Positions 27,972 through 42,000 of a stretch of 64,000 nucleotides of DNA are shown here, one piece after another (the first letter of the stretch is position 1; each line of letters begins with the position of its first letter). Source of the stretch: Glandiceps talaboti (taxonomy: Eukaryota; Hemichordata; Enteropneusta; Spengelidae); NCBI RefSeq assembly GCF_964340395.1, contig NC_135549.1:31168832-31232831 (forward strand). The letters are read 5' to 3'. The position numbers and the translations under genes were made by a program. The notes beneath the pieces are model-generated. The model did no database searches. It worked only from the letters and a program-made list of their open reading frames with translations, and was not told the origin of the DNA.

Positions 27972-27983
27972 AACTTTTAATAA

Positions 27984-28076
27984 TCACATTCTTGGGTCTT
28001 CTGCTTCTTGATTTGCTGTCTGATCTTCATCTGCCATCTGTTTTCGTGCCATCTTCCTTGGCCTTGGGGTTCCACC
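27984..28076 (-). CDS. putative 3' terminal exon of the array gene
   Basis: This copy has the usual acceptor (CCTTTCAG) and starts like the others, with GGT in place of GAT, so it begins GGTPRPRKMARKQM. It has no GTAAGT. Homology to the unit ends inside the glutamate run; the frame continues as EAEDPRM and stops at TGA (27,984-27,986). AATAAA follows 12 nt later, and then a T-rich stretch. It is the only copy in the window with an acceptor, no donor, an in-frame stop and a canonical poly(A) signal. This makes a coding, spliced minus-strand transcript ending here plausible, with the 28.4-59.7 kb copies as upstream exons. The alternative is a chance truncation of the array by the microsatellite-rich insertion. 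Confidence 0.5.
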   Translation of the reverse strand, partial: GGTPRPRKMARKQMADEDQTANQEAEDPRM

Positions 28077-28416
28077 CTGAAAGGAATGAATAAAACAATA
28101 CAATATAAACTTATTGATGGAATGAAATAACAGTCATTTAGATTATAATATTTAGTATTAAAGTTGCCACAACTTAATTTAACCTTTTTGAAAAGATATT
28201 ACCACTGATAATAAAGTTATTCTAATATCCAAAATATTACTCCATTCAGTTACAATCTACTTGTGACACAAGGTTGTCACTACTAGTCATGTGCTTATTA
28301 CTGACAAAAGACCCTTTAGTTAACTTGTACTTTCCATTGGTGAAGGAAAACAATATTGGGCTACAAAACCTAATGACCATTTTCAGTCATTTTACAATAC
28401 CAAAATCTTCACTTAC

Positions 28417-31400
28417 TTCTTCCTCTTCTTGATTGGCTGTCTGATCTTCATCTGCCATCTGTGTTCGAGCCATCTTCCTTGGCCTTGGGGTTCCATCCTG
28501 AAAGGAATGAATCAAACAATACAGTATAAACTTATTGATGGAATGAAATAACAGTCATTTAGATTTCAATATTTACTATTAAAGTTGCCACAACTTAATT
28601 TAACCTTTTTGAAAAGATATTACCACTGATAATAAAGTTATTCTAATCTCCAAAATATTACTTCATTCAGCTACAATCTACTTGTGACACAAGGTTGTCA
28701 CTACTTGCCATGTGCTTAGTACTGACAAAAGACCCTTTAGTTAACTTGTACTTTCCATTGGTGAAGGAAAACAATATTGGGCTACAAAACCTAATGACCA
28801 TTTTCAGTCATTTTACAATACCAAAATCTTCACTTACTTCTTCCTCTTCTTGATTGGCTGTCTGATCTTCATCTGCCATCTGTGTTCGAGCCATCTTCCT
28901 TGGCCTTGGGGTTCCATCCTGAAAGGAATGAATCAAACAATACAGTATAAACTTATTGATGGAATGAAATAACAGTCATTTAGATTTCAATATTTACTAT
29001 TAAAGTTGCCACAACTTAATTTAACCTTTTTGAAAAGATATTACCACTGATAATAAAGTTATTCTAATCTCCAAAATATTACTTCATTCAGCTACAATCT
29101 ACTTGTGACACAAGGTTGTCACTACTTGCCATGTGCTTAGTACTGACAAAAGACCCTTTAGTTAACTTGTACTTTCCATTGGTGAAGGAAAACAATATTG
29201 GGCAACAAAATCTAACGACCATTTTCAGTCATTTTACAATTCCAAAATCTTCACTTACTTCTTCCTCTTCTTGATTGGCTGTCTGATCTTCATCTGCCAT
29301 CTGTTTTCGTGCCATCTTCCTTGGCCTTGGGGTTCCATCCTGAAAGGAATGAATCAAACAATACAGTATAAACTTATTGATGGAATGAAATAACAGTCAT
29401 TTAGATTTTAATATTTACTCTTAAAGTTGCCACTACTCAATGTAACCTTTTTGAAAAGATATTACAACCGATAATAAAGTTATTCTAATCTCCAAAATAT
29501 TATCTCATCCAGCTACAATCTACTTGTGACACAAGGTTGTCACTACTTGTCATGTGCTTAGTACTGACAAAAGACCCTTTAGTTAACTTGTACTTTCCAT
29601 TGGTGAAGGAAAACAATATTGGGCAACAAAACCTAATGATCATTTTCAGTAATTTTACAATACCAAAATCTTCACTTACCTCTTCCTCTTCTTGATTGGC
29701 TGTCTGATCTTCATCTGCCATCTGTGTTCGTGCCATCTTCCTTGGCCTTGGGGTTCCATCCTGAAAGGAATGAATCAAACAATACAGTATAAACTTATTG
29801 ATGGAATGAAATAACAGTCATTTAGATTTTAATATTTACTCTTAAAGCTGACACTACTCAATATAACCATTTTGAAAAGATATTACCACTGATAATAAAG
29901 TTATTGTAATCTCCAAAATATTACTTCATCTAGCTACAATCTACTTGTGACACAAGGTTGTCACTACTTGTCATGTGCTTAGTACTGACACAAGACCCTT
30001 TAGTTAACTTGTACTTTCCGTTGGTGAAGGAAAACAATATTGGGCAACAAAATCTAATGAATATTTTCAGTAATTTTACAATTCCAAAATCTTCACTTAC
30101 TTCATCCGCTTCTTGATTGGCTGTCTGATCTTCATCTGCCATCTGTGTTCGTGCCATCTTCCTTGGCCTAGGGGTTCCATCCTGAAAGGAATGAATCAAA
30201 CAATACAGTATAAACTTATTGATGGAATGAAATAACAGTCATTTAGATTTCAATATTTACTATTAAAGTTGCCACAACTTAATTTAACCTTTTTGAAAAG
30301 ATATTACCACTGATAATAAAGTTATTCTAATCTCCAAAATATTACTTCATTCAGCTACAATCTACTTGTGACACAAGGTTGTCACTACTTGCCATGTGCT
30401 TAGTACTGACAAAAGACCCTTTAGTTAACTTGTACTTTTCATTGGTGAAGGAAAACAATATTGGGCAACAAAACCTAATGATCATTTTCAGTAATTTTAC
30501 AATACCAAAATCTTCACTTACTTCTTCCTCTTCTTGATTGGCTGTCTGATCTTCATCTGCCATCTGTTATCGTGCCATCTTCCTTGGCCTTGGGGTTCCA
30601 TCCTGAAAGGAATGACTCAAACAATACAGTATAAACTTATTGATGGAATGAAATAACAGTCATTTTGATTTTAATATTTACTATTAAAGTTGCCACTACT
30701 CAATGTAACCTTTTTGAAAAGATATTACAACCGATAATAAAGTTATTCTAATCTCCAAAATATTATCTCATCCAGCTACAATCTACTTGTGACACAAGGT
30801 TGTCACTACTTATCATGTGCTTAGTAGTGACAAAAGACCCTTGAGTTAACTTGTACTTTCCATTGGTGAAGGAAAACAATATTGGGCAACAAAACCTAAT
30901 GATCATTTTCAGTAATTTTACAATACCAAAATCTTCACTTACTTCTTCCTCTTCTTGATTGGCTGTCTGATCTTCATCTGCCATCTGTTTTCGTGCCATC
31001 TTCCTTGGCCTTGGGGTTCCATCCTGAAAGGAATGAATCAAACAATACAATATAAACTTATTGATGGAATGAAATAACAGTCATTTAGATTTTAATATTT
31101 ACTCTTAAAGCTGACACTACTCAATATAACCATTTTGAAAAGATATTACCACTGATAATAAAGTTATTGTAATCTCCAAAATATTACTTCATCTAGCTAC
31201 AATCTACTTGTGACACAAGGTTGTCACTACTTGTCATGTGCTTAGTACTGACAAAAGACCCTTTAGTTAACTTGTACTTTCCATTGGTGAAGGAAAACAA
31301 TATTGGTCAACAAAATCTAATGACCATTTTCAGTAATTTTACAATTCCAAAATCTTCACTTACTTCTTCCTCTTCTTGATCGGCTGTCTGATCTTCATCT

Positions 31401-34400
31401 GCCATCTGTTTTCGTGCCATCTTCCTTGGCCTTGGGGTTCCATCCTGAAAGGAATGAATCAAACAATACAGTATAAACTTATTGATGGAATGAAATAACA
31501 GTCATTTAGATTTTAATATTTACTATTAAAGTTGCCACTACTCAATGTAACCTTTTTGAAAAGATATTACAACTGATAATAAAGTTATTCTAATCTCCAA
31601 AATATTACTTCATTCAGCTACAATCTACTTGTGACACAAGGTTGTCACTACTAGTCATGTGCTTAGTACTGATAAAAGACCCTTTAGTTAACTTGTACTT
31701 TCCGTTGGTGAAGGAAAACAATATTGGGCAACAAAACCTAATGATCATTTTCAGTAATTTTACAATACCAAAATCTTCACTTACTTCTTCCTCTTCTTGA
31801 TTGGCTGTCTGATCTTCATCTGCCATCTGTGTTCGTGCCATCTTCCTTGGTCTTGGGGTTCCATCCTGAAAGGAATGAATCAAACAATACAGTATAAACT
31901 TATTGATGGAATGAAATAACAGTCATTTAGATTTTAATATTTACTATTAAAGTTGCCACTACTCAATGTAACCTTTTTGAAAAGATATTACAACTGATAA
32001 TAAAGTTATTCTAATCTCCAAAATATTACTTCATTCAGCTACAATCTACTTGTGACACAAGGTTGTCACTACTTGCCATGTGCTTAGTACTGACAAAAGA
32101 CCCTTTAGTTAACTTGTACTTTTCATTGGTGAAGGAAAACAAGATTGGGCAACAAAACCTAATGATCATTTTCAGTTATTTTACAATACCAAAATCTTCA
32201 CTTACTTCTTCCTCTTCTTGATTGGCTGTCTGATCTTCATCTGCCATCTGTGTTCGTGCCATCTTCCTTGGCCTTGGGGTTCCATCCTGAAAGGAATGAA
32301 TCAAACAATACAGTATAAACTTATTGATGGAATGAAATAACAATCATTTAGATTTTAATATTTACTATTAAAGTTGCCACAACTTAATTTAACCTTTTTG
32401 AAAAGATATTACCACTGATAATAAAGTTATTCTAATCTCCAAAATATTACTTCATTCACCTACAATCTACTTGTGACACAAGGTTGTCACTACTAGTCAT
32501 GTGCTTATTACTGACAAAAGACCCTTTAGTTAACTTGTACTTTCCATTGGTGAAGGAAAACAATATTGGGCAACAAAATCTAATGACCATTTTCAGTAAT
32601 TTTACAATTCCAAAATCTTCACTTACTTCTTCCTCTTCTTGATCGGCTGTCTGATCTTCATCTGCCATCTGTGTTCGTGCCATCTTCCTTGGCCTAGGGG
32701 TTCCATCCTGAAAGGAATGAATCAAACAATACAGTATAAACTTATTGATGGAATGAAATAACAGTCATTTAGATTTCAATATTTACTATTAAAGTTGCCA
32801 CAACTTAATTTAACCTTTTTGAAAAGATATTACCACTGATAATAAAGTTATTCTAATCTCCAAAATATTACTTCATTCAGCTACAATCTACTTGTGACAC
32901 AAGGTTGTCACTACTTGCCATGTGCTTAGTACTGACAAAAGACCCTTTAGTTAACTTGTACTTTTCATTGGTGAAGGAAAACAATATTGGGCAACAAAAC
33001 CTAATGATCATTTTCAGTAATTTTACAATACCAAAATCTTCACTTACTTCTTCCTCTTCTTGATTGGCTGTCTGATCTTCATCTGCCATCTGTTATCGTG
33101 CCATCTTCCTTGGCCTTGGGGTTCCATCCTGAAAGGAATGACTCAAACAATACAGTATAAACTTATTGATGGAATGAAATAACAGTCATTTTGATTTTAA
33201 TATTTACTATTAAAGTTGCCACTACTCAATGTAACCTTTTTGAAAAGATATTACAACCGATAATAAAGTTATTCTAATCTCCAAAATATTATCTCATCCA
33301 GCTACAATCTACTTGTGACACAAGGTTGTCACTACTTATCATGTGCTTAGTAGTGACAAAAGACCCTTGAGTTAACTTGTACTTTCCATTGGTGAAGGAA
33401 AACAATATTGGGCAACAAAACCTAATGATCATTTTCAGTAATTTTACAATACCAAAATCTTCACTTACTTCTTCCTCTTCTTGATTGGCTGTCTGATCTT
33501 CATCTGCCATCTGTTTTCGTGCCATCTTCCTTGGCCTTGGGGTTCCATCCTGAAAGGAATGAATCAAACAATACAATATAAACTTATTGATGGAATGAAA
33601 TAACAGTCATTTAGATTTTAATATTTACTCTTAAAGCTGACACTACTCAATATAACCATTTTGAAAAGATATTACCACTGATAATAAAGTTATTGTAATC
33701 TCCAAAATATTACTTCATCTAGCTACAATCTACTTGTGACACAAGGTTGTCACTACTTGTCATGTGCTTAGTACTGACAAAAGACCCTTTAGTTAACTTG
33801 TACTTTCCATTGGTGAAGGAAAACAATATTGGTCAACAAAATCTAATGACCATTTTCAGTAATTTTACAATTCCAAAATCTTCACTTACTTCTTCCTCTT
33901 CTTGATCGGCTGTCTGATCTTCATCTGCCATCTGTTTTCGTGCCATCTTCCTTGGCCTTGGGGTTCCATCCTGAAAGGAATGAATCAAACAATACAGTAT
34001 AAACTTATTGATGGAATGAAATAACAGTCATTTAGATTTTAATATTTACTATTAAAGTTGCCACTACTCAATGTAACCTTTTTGAAAAGATATTACAACT
34101 GATAATAAAGTTATTCTAATCTCCAAAATATTACTTCATTCAGCTACAATCTACTTGTGACACAAGGTTGTCACTACTAGTCATGTGCTTAGTACTGATA
34201 AAAGACCCTTTAGTTAACTTGTACTTTCCGTTGGTGAAGGAAAACAATATTGGGCAACAAAACCTAATGATCATTTTCAGTAATTTTACAATACCAAAAT
34301 CTTCACTTACTTCTTCCTCTTCTTGATTGGCTGTCTGATCTTCATCTGCCATCTGTGTTCGTGCCATCTTCCTTGGTCTTGGGGTTCCATCCTGAAAGGA

Positions 34401-35653
34401 ATGAATCAAACAATACAGTATAAACTTATTGATGGAATGAAATAACAGTCATTTAGATTTTAATATTTACTATTAAAGTTGCCACTACTCAATGTAACCT
34501 TTTTGAAAAGATATTACAACTGATAATAAAGTTATTCTAATCTCCAAAATATTACTTCATTCAGCTACAATCTACTTGTGACACAAGGTTGTCACTACTT
34601 GCCATGTGCTTAGTACTGACAAAAGACCCTTTAGTTAACTTGTACTTTTCATTGGTGAAGGAAAACAAGATTGGGCAACAAAACCTAATGATCATTTTCA
34701 GTTATTTTACAATACCAAAATCTTCACTTACTTCTTCCTCTTCTTGATTGGCTGTCTGATCTTCATCTGCCATCTGTGTTCGTGCCATCTTCCTTGGCCT
34801 TGGGGTTCCATCCTGAAAGGAATGAATCAAACAATACAGTATAAACTTATTGATGGAATGAAATAACAATCATTTAGATTTTAATATTTACTATTAAAGT
34901 TGCCACAACTTAATTTAACCTTTTTGAAAAGATATTACCACTGATAATAAAGTTATTCTAATCTCCAAAATATTACTTCATTCACCTACAATCTACTTGT
35001 GACACAAGGTTGTCACTACTAGTCATGTGCTTATTACTGACAAAAGACCCTTTAGTTAACTTGTACTTTCCATTGGTGAAGGAAAACAATATTGGGCAAC
35101 AAAATCTAATGACCATTTTCAGTAATTTTACAATTCCAAAATCTTCACTTACTTCTTCCTCTTCTTGATCGGCTGTCTGATCTTCATCTGCCATCTGTTT
35201 TCGTGCCATCTTCCTTGGCCTTGGGGTTCCATCCTGAAAGGAATGAATCAAACAATACAGTATAAACTTATTGATGGAATGAAATAACAGTCATTTAGAT
35301 TTTAATATTTACTATTAAAGTTGCCACTACTCAATGTAACCTTTTGAAAAGATATTACCACTGATAATAAAGTTATTGTAATGTCCAAAATATTACTTCA
35401 TCCAGCTACAATCTACTTGTGACACAAGGTTGTCACTACTAGTAATGTGCTTATTACTGACAAAAAACCCTTTAGTTAACTTGTACTTTCCATTGGTGAA
35501 GGAAAACAATATTGGGCAACAAAACCTAATGATCATTTTCAGTAATTTTACAATACCAAAATCTTCACTTACTTCTTCCTCTTCTTGATTGGCTGTCTGA
35601 TCTTCATCTGCCATCTGTGTTCGTGCCATCTTCCTTGGCCTTGGGGTTCCATC
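28417..35653 (-). CDS. exon block of the array gene, 18 copies
   Basis: Exon copies at 28417-28497 and every 421 bases to 35153-35233, then 35573-35653. All are 81 nt. Most carry T12 instead of K12. Frame is intact in all but 30522 and 33048. The copy at 30101-30181 ends EADE. Silent changes include CCA to CCT at codon 4 (30101, 32627), AGG to AGA at codon 5 or 7 (31785, 34311) and GCA to GCT at codon 10 (28417, 28838). From about 30.14 kb to about 35.2 kb the units form a duplicated six-unit block. Confidence 0.5.
30522..30602 (-). pseudogene. exon copy with in-frame TAA
   Basis: Codon 12 is TAA in place of AAA or ACA. Splice signals are intact. The +1-offset frame stays open. Its duplicate is at 33048-33128. 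Confidence 0.65.
33048..33128 (-). pseudogene. exon copy with in-frame TAA (duplicate of 30522-30602)
   Basis: Same TAA at codon 12, carried along by the six-unit duplication rather than by a second mutation. Confidence 0.65.
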
Positions 35654-35992
35654 CTGAAAGAAATGAATCAAACAATACAGTATAAACTTATTGATGGAAT
35701 GAAATAACAGTCATTTAGATTTTAATATTTACTCTTAAAGTTGACACTACTCAATATAACCATTTTGAAAAGATATTACCACTGATAATAAAGTTATTCT
35801 AATCTCCAAAATATTACTTCACTAAGCTACAATCTACTTGTGACACAAGGTTGTCACTACTTGTCATGTGCTTAGTACTGACAAAAGACCCTTTAGTTAA
35901 CTTGTACTTTCCATTGGTGAAGGAAACAATATTGGGCAATAAAACCTAATGACCATTTTCAGTAATTTTACAATTCCAAAATCTTCACTTAC

Positions 35993-36074
35993 TTCTTCCA
36001 CTTCTTGATTGGCTGTCTGGTCTTCATCTGCTATCTGTGTTCGTGACATCTTCCTTGGCCTTGGGGTTTCCATC
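35993..36074 (-). pseudogene. 82-nt exon copy with 1-nt insertion
   Basis: An extra T in GGGGTTTCC (plus strand) near the acceptor end gives 82 nt and would shift the frame. Confidence 0.6.
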
Positions 36075-39000
36075 CTGAAAAAAATGAATCAAACAATACA
36101 GTATAAACTTATTGATGGAATGAAATAACAGTCATTTAGATTTTAATATTTACTCTTAAAGTTGCCACTACTCAATATAACCTTTTTGAAAAGATATTAC
36201 CACAGATAATAAAGTTATTCTAATCTCAAAAATATTACTTCCTTCAGCTACAATCTACTTGTGACACAAGGTTGTCACTACTTCATGTGCTTAGTACTGA
36301 CAAAAGACCCTTTAGTTAACTTGTACTTTCCATTGGTGATTGAAAAAAAATATTGGGCAACAAAACCTTATGACCATTTTTAGTGATTTTACAATTCCAA
36401 AATCTTCACTTACTTCTTCCTCTTCTTGATTGGCTGTCTGATCTTCATCTGCCATCTGTGTTTGTGCTATCTTCCTTGGCCTTGGGGTTCCATCCTGAAA
36501 GAAATGAATCAAACAATACAGTATAAACTTATTGATGGAATGAAATAACAGTCATTTAGATTTTAATATTTACTCTTAAAGTTGCCACTACTCAATATAA
36601 CCATTTTGAAAAGATATTACCACTGATAATAAAGTTATTCTAATCTCCAAAATATTACTTCATTCAGCTAGAATCTACTTGTGACACAAGGTTGTCATTA
36701 CTTGTCATGTGCTTAATACTGACAAAAGACCCTTTAGTTAACTTGTACTTTCCATTGGTGAAGGAGGACAATATTAAGCAACAAAACCTAATGACCATTT
36801 TTAGTCATTTTACAATTCCAAAATCTTCACTTACTTCTTTTGCTTCTTGATTTGCTGTCTGATCTTCATCTGCCATCTGTGTTCGTGCCATCTTCCTTGG
36901 CCTTTGGGTTCCATCCTGAAAGAAATGAATCAAACAATACAGTATAAACTTATTGATGGAATGAAATAACAGTCATTTAGATTTTAATATTTACTCTTAA
37001 AGTTGTCACTACTCAATATAACCTTTTTGAAATGATACTACCTCTGATAATAAAGTTATTCTAATCTCCAAAATATTACTTCATTCAGCTACAATCTACT
37101 TGTGACACAAGGTTGTCACTACTTGTCATGTGCTTAGTACTGACAAAAGGCCCTTTAGTTAACTTGTACTTTCTATTGGTGAAGGAAAACAATATTGGGC
37201 AACAAAATCTAATGAATATTTTCAGTAATTTTACAATTCCAAAATCTTCACTTACTTCTTACTCTTCTTGATTGGCTGTCTGATCTTCATCTGCCATCTG
37301 TGTTCGTGCCATCTTCCTTGGCCTTCTGGTTCCATCCTAAAAGGAATGAATCAAACAATATAGTATAAACTTATTGATGGAAAGAAATAAGTCATTTAGA
37401 TTTTAATATTTACTCTTAAAGTTGCCACGACTCAATGTAACCTTTTTGAAAAGATATTACCACTGATAATAAAGTTATTTTAATCTCCAAAATATTACTT
37501 CATTCAGCTACAATCTACTTGTGACACAAGGTTGTCACTACTAGTCATGTGCTCAGTACTGACAAAAGACCCTTTAGTTAACTTGTACTTTCCGTTGGTG
37601 AAGGAAAACAATATTGGGCAACAAAACCTAATGACCATTTTCAGTAATTTTACAATTCCAAAATCTTCACTTACTTCATCCGCTTCTTGATTGGCTGTCT
37701 GATCTTCATCTGTCATCTGTGTTCGTGCCATCTTCCTTGGCCTTGGGGTTCCATCCTGAAAGGAATGAATCAAACAATACAGTATAAACTTATTGATGGA
37801 ATGAAATAACAGTCATTTAGATTTTAATATTTACTCTTAAAGTTGACACTACTCAATATAACCATATTGAAAAGATATTACCACTGATAATAAAGTTATT
37901 GTAATGTCCAAAATATTACTTCATCCAGCTACAATCTACTTGTGACACAAGGTTGTCACTACTAGTAATGTGCTTATTACTGACAAAAAACCCTTTTGTT
38001 AACTTGTACTTTCCATTGGTGAAGGAAAACAATATTGGGCAACAAAACCTAATGATCATTTTCAGTAATTTTACAATACCAAAATCTTCACTTACTTCTT
38101 CCTCTTCTTGATTGGCTGTCTGATCTTCATCTGCCATCTGTGTTCGTGCCATCTTCCTTGGCCTTGGGGTTCCATCCTGAAAGGAATGAATCAAACAATA
38201 CAGTATAAACTTATTGATGGAATGAAATAACAGTCATTTAGATTTTAATATGTACTTTCCATTGGTGAAGGAAAACAATATTGGGCAACAAAACCTAATG
38301 ATCATTTTCAGTAATTTTACAATTCCAAAATCTTCACTTACTTCTTCCTCTTCTTGATTGGCTGTCTGATCTTCATCTCCCATCTGTGTTCGTGCTATCT
38401 TCCTTGGCCTTGGGGTTCCATCCTGAAAGGAATGAATCAAACAATACAGTATAAACTTATTGATGGAATGAAATAACAGTCATTTAGATTTTAATATTTA
38501 CTCTTAAAGTTGCCACTACTCAATATAACCATTTTGAAAAGATATTACCACTGATAATAAAGTTATTCTAATCTCCAAAATATTACTTCATTCAGCTAGA
38601 ATCTACTTGTGACACAAGGTTGTCACTACTTGTCATGTGCTTAGTACTGACAAAAGGCCCTTTAGTTAACTTGTACTTTCCATTGGTGAAGGAAAACAAT
38701 ATTGGGCAACAAAATCTAATGAATATTTTCAGTAATTTTACAATTCCAAAATCTTCACTTACTTCTTCCTCTTCTTGATTGGCTGTCTGATCTTCATCTG
38801 CCATCTGTGTTCGTGCCATCTTCCTTGGCCTTGGGATTCCATCCTGAAAGGATTGAATCAAACAATACAGTATAAACTTATTGATGGAATGAAATAACAG
38901 TCATTTAGATTTTAATATTTACTCTTAAAGTTGTCACTACTCAATATAACCTTTTTGAAATGATACTACCTCTGATAATAAAGTTATTCTAATCTCCAAA

Positions 39001-42000
39001 ATATTACTTCATTCAGCTACAATCTACTTGTGACACAAGGTTGTCACTACTTGTCATGTGCTTAGTACTGACAAAAGGCCCTTTAGTTAACTTGTACTTT
39101 CCATTGGTGAAGGAAAACAATATTGGGCAACAAAATCTAATGAATATTTTCAGTAATTTTACAATTCCAAAATCTTCACTTACTTCTTCCTCTTCTTGAT
39201 TGGCTGTCTGATCTTCATCTGCCATCTGTGTTCGTGCCATCTTCCTTGGCCTTGGGATTCCATCCTGAAAGGATTGAATCAAACAATACAGTATAAACTT
39301 ATTGATGGAATGAAATAACAGTCATTTAGATTTTAATATTTACTCTTAAAGTTGCCACTATTGAGTAACCTTTTTGAAAAGATATTACCACTGATAATAA
39401 AGTTATTCTAATCTCCAAAATATTACTTCATTCACCTACAATCTACTTGTGACACAAGGTTGTCACTACTTCATGTGAATAGTTCTGACAAAAGACCCTT
39501 TAGTTAACTTGAACTTTCCATTGGTGAATGAAAAAAATATTGGGCAACAAAACCTTATGACCATTTTTAGTAACTTTACAATTCCAAAATCTTCACTTAC
39601 TTCTTCCTCTTCTTGATTGGCTGTCTGATCTTCTTCTGCCATCTGTGTTCGTGCCATCTTCCTTGGTCTTGGGGTTCCATCCTGAAAGGAATGAATCAAA
39701 CAACACAGTATAAACTTATTGATGGAATGAAATAAGTCATTTAGATTTTAATATTTACTCTTAAAGTTGCCACTACTCAATATAACCGTTTTGAAAAAAT
39801 ATTACCACTGATAATAAAGTTATTCTAATCTCCAAAATATTACTTCATTCAGCTACAATCTACTTGTGACACAAGGTTGTCACTACTTGTCATGTGCTTA
39901 GTACTGACAAAAGACCCTTTAGTTAACTTGTACTTTCCATTGGTGAAGGAAAACAATATTGGCCAACAAAACCTAATGATCATTTTCAGTAATTTTACAA
40001 TTCCAAAATCTTCACTTACTTCTTCCTCTTCTTGATTGGCTGTCTGATCTTCATCTGCAATCTGTGTTCGTGCCATCTACCTTGGCCTTCTGGTTCCATC
40101 CTAAAAGGAATGAATCAAACAATATAGTATAAACTTATTGATGGAAAGAAATAAGTCATTTAGATTTTAATATTTACTCTTAAAGTTGCCACGACTCAAT
40201 GTAACCTTTTTGAAAAGATATTACCACTGATAATAAAGTTATTCTAATCTTCAAAATATTACTTCATTCAGCTACAATCTACTTGTGACACAAGGTTGTC
40301 ACTACTAGTCATGTGCTCAGTACTGACAAAAGACCCTTTAGTTAACTTGTACTTTCCGTTGGTGAAGGAAAACAATATTGGGCAACAAAACCTAATGACC
40401 ATTTTCAGTAATTTTACAATTCCAAAATCTTCACTTACTTCATCCGCTTCTTGATTGGCTGTCTGATCTTCATCTGTCATCTGTGTTCGTGCCATCTTCC
40501 TTGGCCTTGGGGTTCCATCCTGAAAGGAATGAATCAAACAATACAGTATAAACTTATTGATGGAATGAAATAACAGTCATTTAGATTTTAATATTTACTC
40601 TTAAAGTTGCCACTACTCAATATAACCGTTTTGAAAAAATATTACCACTGATAATAAAGTTATTCTAATCTCCAAAATATTACTTCATTCAGCTACAATC
40701 TACTTGGGACACAAGGTTGTCACTACTTCATGTGAATAGTACTGACAAAAGACCCTTTAGTTAACTTGAACTTTCCATTGGTGAATGAAAAAAATATTGG
40801 GCAACAAAACCTTATGACCATTTTTAGTAACTTTACAATTCCAAAATCTTCACTTACTTCTTCCTCTTCTTGATTGGCTGTCTGATCTTCATCTGCCATC
40901 TGTTTTCGTGCCATCTTCCTTGGTCTTGGGGTTCCATCCTGAAAGGAATGAATCAAACAACACAGTATAAACTTATTGATGGAATGAAATAACAGTCATT
41001 TAGATTTTAATAATTACTCTTAAAGTTGCCACTACTCAATATAACCGTTTTGAAAAAATATTACCACTGATAATAAAGTTATTCTAATCTCCAAAATATT
41101 ACTTCATTCAGCTACAATCTACTTGTGACACAAGGTTGTCACTACTTGTCATGTGCTTAGTGCTGACAAAAGACCCTTTAGTTAACTTGTACTTTCCATT
41201 GGTGAAGGAAAACAATATTGGGCAACAAAACCTAATGATCATTTTCAGTAATTTTACAATTCCAAAATCTTCACTTACTTTTTCCTCTTCTTGATTGGCT
41301 GTCTGATCTTCATCTGCCATCTGTGTCCGTGCCATCTGCCTTGGCCTTGGGGTTCCATCCTGAAAGGAATGAATCAAACAATACAGTATAAACTTATTGA
41401 TGGAATGAAATAAGTCATTTAGATTTTAATATTTACTCTTAAAGTTGCAACTACTCAATATAACCTTTTTGAAAAGATATTACCTCTGATAATAAAGTTA
41501 TTCTTATCTTCAAAATATTACTTCATTCAGCTACAATCTACTTGTGACACAAGGTTGTCACTACTTGTCATGTGCTTAGTACTGACAAAAGACCCTTTAG
41601 TTAACTTGTACTTTCCATTGGTGAAGGAAAACAATATTGGGCAACAAAACCTAATGATCATTTTCAGTAATTTTACAATTCCAAAATCTTCACTTACTTC
41701 TTCCTCTTCTTGATTGGCTGTCTGATCTTCATCTGCAATCTGTGTTCGTGCCATCTACCTTGGCCTTCTGGTTCCATCCTAAAAGGAATGAATCAAACAA
41801 TATAGTATAAACTTATTGATGGAAAGAAATAAGTCATTTAGATTTTAATATTTACTCTTAAAGTTGCCACGACTCAATGTAACCTTTTTGAAAAGATATT
41901 ACCACTGATAATAAAGTTATTCTAATCTTCAAAATATTACTTCATTCAGCTACAATCTACTTGTGACACAAGGTTGTCACTACTAGTCATGTGCTCAGTA

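Larger units (their letters stand above)
30140..35190 (-). repeat. six-unit (2,526-bp) higher-order repeat, two copies
   Basis: Six consecutive units recur 2,526 bp apart. Markers include the TAA-bearing exons at 30522 and 33048, ATGACTCAAAC (about 30,612 and 33,138), GTAGTGAC with CCTTGAGTT (about 30,830 and 33,355), TATTGGTCAAC (about 31,300 and 33,830) and AATAACAATC (about 32,336 and 34,863). The boundaries fall inside the exons near 30,140, 32,665 and 35,190. Confidence 0.9.
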
